Shown here piece after piece: positions 13,549-17,911 of a stretch of 17,911 nucleotides of DNA. The position numbers were made by a program, and so were the translations under genes. Source of the DNA: CAXBYZ01 sp963980215 (GTDB taxonomy: Bacteria > Patescibacteriota > Microgenomatia > UBA1400 > CG1-02-47-37); the NCBI GenBank assembly GCA_963980215.1, contig CAXBYZ010000014.1, positions 1 to 17,911 of the forward strand, in the 5' to 3' direction. A model generated the notes under the pieces. The model saw only the letters and a list, made by a program, of their open reading frames with translations, was not told the origin of the DNA and made no database searches. Within the stretch, counting starts at the first letter, position 1. Every line of letters starts with the position of its first letter.

Positions 13549-14409
13549 ATGAGAAAGTTTTTAACTGCAGTTATCCTGACTGTAGTCAGTTTGTCTGTAT
13601 TAACTAAAGCAGTCCAAGCAAAAGATCATCCAAAACCAACCGGTTTTGTAAATGACTATGCCAAGATTTTATCTGCTAGTACCAAAGACTCACTTGAAGC
13701 CAAACTAGAGGAATTTAAAAACTCAACTTCAAATGAGATATCAATAGTTACTCTAAACTCACTTGAGGGAGACACTATAGAGAATGTTGCCGTTGAGATT
13801 TTCGAGCAATGGGGGATCGGCACCAAGAAAAACGACAACGGAGTTTTACTGGTCATTGCTCCCAACGAAAGAGAATTAAGAATAGAAGTCGGTTACGGTC
13901 TTGAGCCGGTCTTAACCGATGCTCGTGCCGGCACCATTATCCGCACTATCATTACTCCGGAGTTTAAAAAAGATAATTACGAAGCTGGAATTGTATCTGG
14001 AGTCAACGCTATTATAGAAGTTACTTCAAAAGATCCAACTCTATTTGACACTCAAACAACCACCAGCACCAGTAATTCATCTAAACTCGACGCTTTGATT
14101 TTTCTTGGCATGTCCTTAATTTATTTAAGCGCCTTCTTAGCCCGTTCTAAACGTTGGTGGCCGGGAGGCGTCATCGGGGTTATTCTTGGCTTAATTTTTA
14201 TCTCCCTTACCGGCGGTATTATTCTTGGACTGCTTGGTCTCCTGCTAGATTTTCTCTTGTCTAAAAACTATAAAAAAAGAAAAAATCTCGGCCTACCTGT
14301 CTCTTGGTTATCGTCAATGGGAGGTTTCTCCAGTGGCAGATCTTCAGGTAGCTTTGGTGGTTTTGGCGGCGGCCGTTCCGGCGGCGGCGGCTCTTCAGGA
14401 AGTTGGTAA
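13549..14409 (+). CDS. TPM-domain membrane protein (YgcG-like)
   Basis: A 286-residue exported protein with a signal peptide (1 to ~24, cut after VQA) and a TPM domain (~29-160). The domain is marked by GFVNDYAKILS (32-42), EISIVTLNSLEGDTIE (63-78), GIGTKKNDNGVLLVIAP (89-105), RIEVGYGLEPVLTDARAG (111-128) and FKKDNYEAGIVSGV (139-152). A Thr/Ser linker, two or three transmembrane helices (~181-198, 206-238) and a Gly/Ser-rich tail ending in GGGGSSGSW (278-286) follow. TPM domains (phosphatase-like in plants) are found in YgcG and in proteins paired with LemA; their function is poorly known. It starts nine bases after lemA with a weak AAGGAAA site, so it is co-transcribed. The Gly-rich tail is the most GC-rich coding stretch nearby, which follows from its glycine codons. 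Confidence 0.9.
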   Translation: MRKFLTAVILTVVSLSVLTKAVQAKDHPKPTGFVNDYAKILSASTKDSLEAKLEEFKNSTSNEISIVTLNSLEGDTIENVAVEIFEQWGIGTKKNDNGVLLVIAPNERELRIEVGYGLEPVLTDARAGTIIRTIITPEFKKDNYEAGIVSGVNAIIEVTSKDPTLFDTQTTTSTSNSSKLDALIFLGMSLIYLSAFLARSKRWWPGGVIGVILGLIFISLTGGIILGLLGLLLDFLLSKNYKKRKNLGLPVSWLSSMGGFSSGRSSGSFGGFGGGRSGGGGSSGSW

Positions 14410-14415
14410 ATAGTG

Positions 14416-14421
14416 TAAAAT
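14416..14421 (+). promoter_or_regulatory. Possible -10 box of rmlB
   Basis: TAAAAT (14416-14421) lies seven bases before the ATG at 14429, within the 19-bp gap after the TPM gene. It matches the leaderless layout of other genes here. No RBS is present; no good -35 was seen. Confidence 0.35.
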
Positions 14422-14428
14422 ATAACTT

Positions 14429-15406
14429 ATGAAACTACTTATTACCGGTGGAGCTGGTTTTATCGGTTCAAACTTTGTTCACTACTGGTTAGAGAATCAT
14501 CCTCAAGATCAAGTCATTAACTTTGACTCCCTAACTTACGCTGGCAATCTAAATAACTTAACTCCAATTAAGGACAATCCAAACTACACTTTTGTAAAAG
14601 GAGACATTATCGACCCATCCGCAGTCAATCAAGCCATGAAGACAGTGGACATAGTAGTTCATTTTGCTGCAGAGAGTCATGTAGACCGTTCTATTACCGG
14701 CCCCTCTGTTTTTGTGACCACCAACGTTATTGGTACTCAAGTTTTACTAGAGTCTGCCTTAAAAAATAAAATTTCTAGATTCCACCATATCTCCACCGAC
14801 GAAGTCTTTGGATCTTTAGAGTTAGGTTCAACAGAAAAATTCAGCGAAACTACTCAGTATCAACCAAACAGCCCTTACTCTGCTTCCAAAGCCGCCTCCG
14901 ATCATCTGGTTAGGGCTTATCACCAGACTTTCGGTCTTCCCACGGTTATCACCAACTGCTCCAATAACTACGGCCCTTATCAGTTTCCAGAAAAATTAAT
15001 TCCCCTAGTTATCACCAACTTGCTTGAAAATAAAAAAGTCCCAGTTTATGGAGATGGTAGCAATGTTAGGGATTGGCTCTATGTAGAAGATCACTGTAGA
15101 GCTATAGACCTAAGTATTGCCAAGGGAAAATTTGGAGAAACTTACTGTATTGGCGGTATGCAAAAAGATATCTCTAATCTTGAGTTAGTTAAAAAAATTA
15201 TCAAACTCATGAATAAAGACGAATCTTCAATTGAGTTTGTTAAAGATCGACTCGGTCATGATAAAAGATATGCTGTTAATTACTCCAAAGCCACCAAAGA
15301 TTTAGGTTACCAACCAGAGTTTGATCTAGACACCTACCTTGAAAAAACGATTAGCTGGTATCAAGATAATACATCTTGGTGGAAGGTAATAAAATATGTC
15401 CAATAA
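14429..15406 (+). CDS. rmlB: dTDP-glucose 4,6-dehydratase
   Basis: This enzyme converts dTDP-glucose to dTDP-4-keto-6-deoxyglucose, using bound NAD+, in the cytosol. It is a 325-residue extended short-chain dehydrogenase. The Rossmann motif is GGAGFIG (7-13), followed by FDSLTYAGN (32-40), HFAAESHVDRSI (78-89), the RmlB-specific STDEVFG (122-128) with the T-D-E catalytic set, and the YxxxK pair Y150 and K154 in YSASKAASDH. TNCSNNYGPYQFPEKLIP (175-192), GDGSNVRDWLYVEDHC and the C-terminal TISWYQDN are also typical. Length and motif spacing match the family. It overlaps rmlD by 11 bases, so the two are one operon. A dTDP-glucose substrate fits the rmlA gene upstream. Confidence 0.95.
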   Translation: MKLLITGGAGFIGSNFVHYWLENHPQDQVINFDSLTYAGNLNNLTPIKDNPNYTFVKGDIIDPSAVNQAMKTVDIVVHFAAESHVDRSITGPSVFVTTNVIGTQVLLESALKNKISRFHHISTDEVFGSLELGSTEKFSETTQYQPNSPYSASKAASDHLVRAYHQTFGLPTVITNCSNNYGPYQFPEKLIPLVITNLLENKKVPVYGDGSNVRDWLYVEDHCRAIDLSIAKGKFGETYCIGGMQKDISNLELVKKIIKLMNKDESSIEFVKDRLGHDKRYAVNYSKATKDLGYQPEFDLDTYLEKTISWYQDNTSWWKVIKYVQ

Positions 15407-16277
15407 ATCCACCATCATCGGCACCGGCCTTTCCGGCATGGTTGGTTCAAGACTAGTTGAGCTATATCAGGAAAAATATAACTTCGTTAATCTAGACATC
15501 ACCACCAATGTTGATATTACCAAGCCAGATCAAGTCAACCAAGCCTTATCAGCTCACCAACCCACTACCGTTATTCATTTTGCTGCCTTTACCGATGTTT
15601 CCAAAGCCTACGAGCAAAAAGGGGATCAAGCCGGTTTGGTCTATCAAGTTAACGTTGTTGGTACCAAAAACATTGCCACCGCTTGTCATCAATTTGGTCA
15701 TCGTCTCATTCACATCTCCACCGACTTTGTTTTCGATGGTCAAAAAAACCAAGCCTACACTGAGTTAGATGCCCCCAGCCCTATTGAGTGGTATGGTCAA
15801 ACCAAGTACATGGCCGAGCAAGAAGTCTTAGCTTCTGGTTGTCACTCGGTTATAGCCCGTTTAGCCTTTCCTTTTAGAGCCAACTTTCCCTCCAAACTAG
15901 ATCTAGTCAGAAATATTCTAGAAAAACTTAAAACCAACTCTCTTTATCCTATGTTTTCCGACCAAATTATCACTCCCACCTTTACTGATGATCTTTGCTT
16001 GGCCTTAGATATTTTTATTAGCAAAAAACCCACCGGTATCTACCACCTAGTCGGTAGTACCTCAATTTCTCCATACAAGTTAGCCCAAAAAATTTCCCAA
16101 ATTTTTGCCATCAAGGCTGACATCAAACCCGGTAGCTTTAAAGAGTATCTAAAGAAAGACCCTCGCCCTCGCCAGCAATACATGACAATTAGCAATCAGA
16201 AATTAACCAAAGATTTTAACTTAAAGATGCAAACCCTAGACCAAGCCCTAGAAACTTTAAAATCCCAACTAAACTAA
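15396..16277 (+). CDS. rmlD: dTDP-4-dehydrorhamnose reductase (RmlD/RfbD-like)
   Basis: This enzyme reduces dTDP-4-dehydro-rhamnose to dTDP-rhamnose, the last step of the pathway. The 293-residue SDR protein shows a Rossmann loop GTGLSGMVGSRL (9-20), HFAAFTDVSKAYE (61-73), ISTDFVFDG (107-115) and the catalytic YGQTK (133-137). The family's substrate-domain ending is also present (KDPRPRQQYM followed by ISNQKL). The Gly loop differs from the usual GxxGQLG, so a related sugar-nucleotide reductase is possible. It starts inside rmlB (GGAAGG lies ~10 bases upstream) and its last 9 bases overlap trmD on the other strand. No rmlC (3,5-epimerase), needed to make rhamnose, is present in the window; it may be elsewhere, or a different deoxysugar may be the product. 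Confidence 0.85.
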   Translation: MSNKSTIIGTGLSGMVGSRLVELYQEKYNFVNLDITTNVDITKPDQVNQALSAHQPTTVIHFAAFTDVSKAYEQKGDQAGLVYQVNVVGTKNIATACHQFGHRLIHISTDFVFDGQKNQAYTELDAPSPIEWYGQTKYMAEQEVLASGCHSVIARLAFPFRANFPSKLDLVRNILEKLKTNSLYPMFSDQIITPTFTDDLCLALDIFISKKPTGIYHLVGSTSISPYKLAQKISQIFAIKADIKPGSFKEYLKKDPRPRQQYMTISNQKLTKDFNLKMQTLDQALETLKSQLN

Positions 16278-17000
16278 ATCCGGTCGTACTTTTTTAGTTC
16301 TCTTGATCGATTCCTTTTTTCTCCATTCTTCAATCTCCTTATGATGACCAGACAATAATACTTCCGGCACTTTCATACCTTTGTAATCTGCCGGTCTGGT
16401 GTACTGTGGATACTCCAGCAAGTTACTCCCAAATGACTCATCTTTAATAGATTCCTCATTACCCAAAACCCCAGGCAACAGTCTTACAATTGAGTCCACC
16501 ACTACCATCGTGGGAATCTCTCCGCCAGTCAAAACATAATCACCAATCGAGATCTCTTCATCCACCAAGCTTTCTCTTATCCTTTCATCAATCCCTTCAT
16601 AATGTCCACAGATAAAAATAATATGATCAACTTCAGATAACTCCCTAGCCTTTTCTTGTTTATAGGGTTTTCCTTGTGGCGTTAAAAATATCACTCTAGG
16701 CCTTGTTGGTTCCGAACCATCAGCGGTCTGCACCCCGCGTTCGCGGGGGAAAGACGGTTCGGAACCTTGAGTTTTTTTAAGCTCCCTCACCGCTTTATCC
16801 AAAACCTCAACCATCATCACCATTCCAGCTCCACCGCCAAACGGTTTACCATCAACAGTTTTATGTTTATCTTTACTCCACTTTCTTAAGTTATGAATTT
16901 CTATCTCCACTTTATTTTTCTGAATAGCTCTTTTTATAATACTCTCCCCAAATGGTCCGGCAAACATATCTGGAAACAAAGTCAAAATATCTATTTTCAT
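16269..17000 (-). CDS. trmD: tRNA (guanine-37-N1)-methyltransferase with an in-frame palindromic insertion
   Basis: TrmD methylates G37 next to the anticodon and prevents +1 frameshifting; it is a knotted SPOUT dimer. The 243-residue protein has all core motifs: LTLFPDMFAGPFGESIIKRA (6-25), DGKPFGGGAGMVM (50-62), FLTPQGKPY (105-113), CGHYEGIDERI (131-141), SIGDYVLTGGEIP (151-163), LLPGVLGNEES (174-184), YPQYTRPADY (198-207) and PEVLLSGHH (212-220). Between the helix ending KKTQ (76-79) and the strand RVIFLTPQG (102-110) lie about 20 extra residues that begin GSEP and end GSEP, encoded by the palindromic element at 16708-16766. The linker at this place is normally short. The frame is intact and no motif is lost, so the enzyme is probably active. 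It starts in the recombinase stop codon (ATGA), and its 3' end overlaps rmlD by 9 bp. Confidence 0.93.
   Translation of the reverse strand: MKIDILTLFPDMFAGPFGESIIKRAIQKNKVEIEIHNLRKWSKDKHKTVDGKPFGGGAGMVMMVEVLDKAVRELKKTQGSEPSFPRERGVQTADGSEPTRPRVIFLTPQGKPYKQEKARELSEVDHIIFICGHYEGIDERIRESLVDEEISIGDYVLTGGEIPTMVVVDSIVRLLPGVLGNEESIKDESFGSNLLEYPQYTRPADYKGMKVPEVLLSGHHKEIEEWRKKESIKRTKKVRPDLV
16708..16766. repeat. Composite palindromic element inserted in trmD (RAYT-type core)
   Basis: Two inverted 11-bp cores, GGTTCCGAACC (16708-16718) and GGTTCGGAACC (16756-16766), flank a GC-rich hairpin. The hairpin runs GTCT (16726-16729), CCCCGC (16733-16738), loop GTTC, GCGGGG (16743-16748), AGAC (16752-16755), with a symmetric 3x3 internal loop. 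The 11-bp core is the centre of the three palindromes at the RAYT gene. It adds ~20 residues to TrmD in frame and is very GC-rich against its surroundings, which suggests insertion by transposition. Only the 11-bp core is shared with the RAYT copies; the AT arms are not. Confidence 0.9.
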
Positions 17001-17809
17001 AAAGGGCTTTTAATATTTTTTAAACTAGGATTAGTTACCTTAGTATACACCTGAGTTGTCTTAATGCTTTTGTGTCCCAATAATTCTTGAACGTAGCGAA
17101 TACTAACACCATTTTCAAGCAAATGAGTAGCAAAGCTGTGACGCAGTGAGTGAAATGTAGCTGGTTTTTTTATTCTAGCTATTTTCAAGGCATTTTTAAA
17201 AACCTTCTGAGCTGTATGGGTAGTTAACTTTCCACCCCTTTCACTTTCAAAGACAAACTGCCCACTTTCTTTATTCCTTATCAAATTCACTAAATTACCT
17301 TTAATAGATTCTGGAAAAATTGTTATTCGATCTTTTTTTCCTTTTCCAGCCTTGAGGTGAATAGTTAATTGAGCAAAGTCGATATCTTTTACTTTTAAAG
17401 TAACCACCTCATTTACCCTTAAGCCAGAGCCATAGGCTAAAGATAACATTAATTTATGTTTTAGATTACTCAAAGAATCAAAAATTAATTGTAGTTCCGT
17501 TCTCGACAAAATAACTGGCAATTTCTTACTTTTTCTAGAAAACTTTAACTTCATACTAACAGGTTGTTTTTCAACCTCACGATAAAAAAATCTAATTGCG
17601 TTCAAGTATAGATTTACAGTTTGGCCTGCATAATTTTTTTTATGCATTTGCAGTAAAAAAGACCGAATATTTTCAACATCCAAAATTTCAAAAGTATTCT
17701 TCTTATACCTAAAATATCTCCTCAAGGAATTAACATAACTATCTACAGTTTTTCGACTATAACCTCTTATAATTAACTCTCGCTCAGTTTTCTCAAGCCA
17801 CTTTTGCAT
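16997..17809 (-). CDS. Tyrosine recombinase / site-specific integrase (XerC/D-like)
   Basis: A 270-residue tyrosine recombinase that cuts and rejoins DNA through a 3'-phosphotyrosine. The N-terminal SAM-like core-binding domain (1 to ~85; RGYSRKTVDSYVNSLRRYFR at 15-34, then LNAIRFFYR) precedes the catalytic domain. The catalytic set is complete: R131 in YGSGLRVNEV, K156 in KAGKGKKDR, H220 and R223 in FHSLRHSFATHLLENG, H246 in LGHKS and Y255 in TTQVYTKV. It is slightly shorter than XerC/XerD (~300) and might serve chromosome dimer resolution or belong to an integrated element. No attachment site was seen. Its TGA stop overlaps the trmD ATG, so the pair is translationally coupled. That is an odd partnership, because trmD normally sits with ribosomal protein and rimM genes. 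There is no RBS; a TATAAT lies ~70 bp upstream. Confidence 0.88.
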   Translation of the reverse strand: MQKWLEKTERELIIRGYSRKTVDSYVNSLRRYFRYKKNTFEILDVENIRSFLLQMHKKNYAGQTVNLYLNAIRFFYREVEKQPVSMKLKFSRKSKKLPVILSRTELQLIFDSLSNLKHKLMLSLAYGSGLRVNEVVTLKVKDIDFAQLTIHLKAGKGKKDRITIFPESIKGNLVNLIRNKESGQFVFESERGGKLTTHTAQKVFKNALKIARIKKPATFHSLRHSFATHLLENGVSIRYVQELLGHKSIKTTQVYTKVTNPSLKNIKSPL

Positions 17810-17856
17810 TATTTTTTATTTATTGCTATGATTACTTAATATTAAAGAATTAATCG

Positions 17857-17883
17857 TATAATACTCTATTTAAGAACATTATA
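17857..17883. promoter_or_regulatory. Possible divergent promoters upstream of the recombinase
   Basis: In the 102-bp region after the recombinase start, a minus-strand TATAAT (17878-17883) could serve the recombinase-trmD operon with a ~65-nt leader. A plus-strand TATAAT (17857-17862) points out of the window. The two boxes face each other across 15 bp. No strong -35 was found for either. Confidence 0.3.
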
Positions 17884-17911
17884 CACCAAACACTCTACAT
17901 ATACCGTAGTT

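Noticed and set aside
16700..16770. Sequencing error or assembly artefact as the cause of the extra TrmD residues
   Set aside because: The insertion is a precise, symmetric palindrome with the same core as the RAYT repeats, and the frame is kept on both sides.
1..17911. Possible recoding of UGA (as in Gracilibacteria/SR1)
   Set aside because: Several genes end on TGA at places where homologues end, and none reads through an in-frame TGA within a conserved domain.
1..17911. tRNA, rRNA or known riboswitch
   Set aside because: No cloverleaf, rRNA-like or recognised riboswitch consensus was seen by eye in the gaps. The leader at 2589-2730 is structured but matches no class I recognise.

Overview
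The window is 17.9 kb of AT-rich bacterial DNA. Genes are packed tightly: many gaps are under 50 bp and no gene-free stretch exceeds about 215 bp. Several features together suggest a Patescibacteria (CPR) genome, probably near Microgenomates: a TasA/camelysin-like envelope operon, a RAYT transposase, genes whose -10 box sits 6-9 nt before the ATG, and only a few strong Shine-Dalgarno sites. TGA is used as an ordinary stop (9124, 4283, 16997), so this is not a UGA-recoding lineage. The lineage is an inference from style and gene content; no rRNA or other marker was seen.

Layout. (1) 1-2193: a GT2 glycosyltransferase (minus strand, runs off the left edge) diverges from nadE, which is followed by an ATP-cone/Mrr-type nuclease protein. 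(2) 2194-3976: a small Pro/Thr/Val repeat protein with a strong promoter and RBS, a terminator, a short leader unit with a 23-codon ORF and its own terminator, then an MFS transporter. (3) 4023-6286: a small protein resembling DUF6504 overlaps a Y-family DNA polymerase, followed by a RAYT transposase flanked and interrupted by copies of one palindrome. (4) 6287-10963: an envelope cluster with a 945-aa multidomain secreted protein, a membrane-anchored partner, a CAP-domain membrane protein and a small membrane protein. (5) 10978-16277: rmlA, rarA, lemA, a TPM-domain protein, rmlB and rmlD. (6) On the minus strand, a tyrosine recombinase is translationally coupled to trmD, whose 3' end overlaps that of rmlD.

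Functional themes are dTDP-sugar supply (rmlA/B/D, with no rmlC visible) together with a glycosyltransferase, cell-surface proteins, and DNA damage tolerance (Pol Y, RarA). The most striking signal is a palindrome family with core GGTTCCGAACC. Three long copies (AAGGTTCCGAACCTT plus AT arms) lie at the end of dinB, inside the RAYT gene and directly after the RAYT stop. A fourth, composite 59-bp element (two inverted copies of the 11-bp core around a GC-rich hairpin) sits in frame inside trmD and encodes about 20 extra residues. This looks like a RAYT-mobilised palindromic element that can insert into conserved genes without destroying them.
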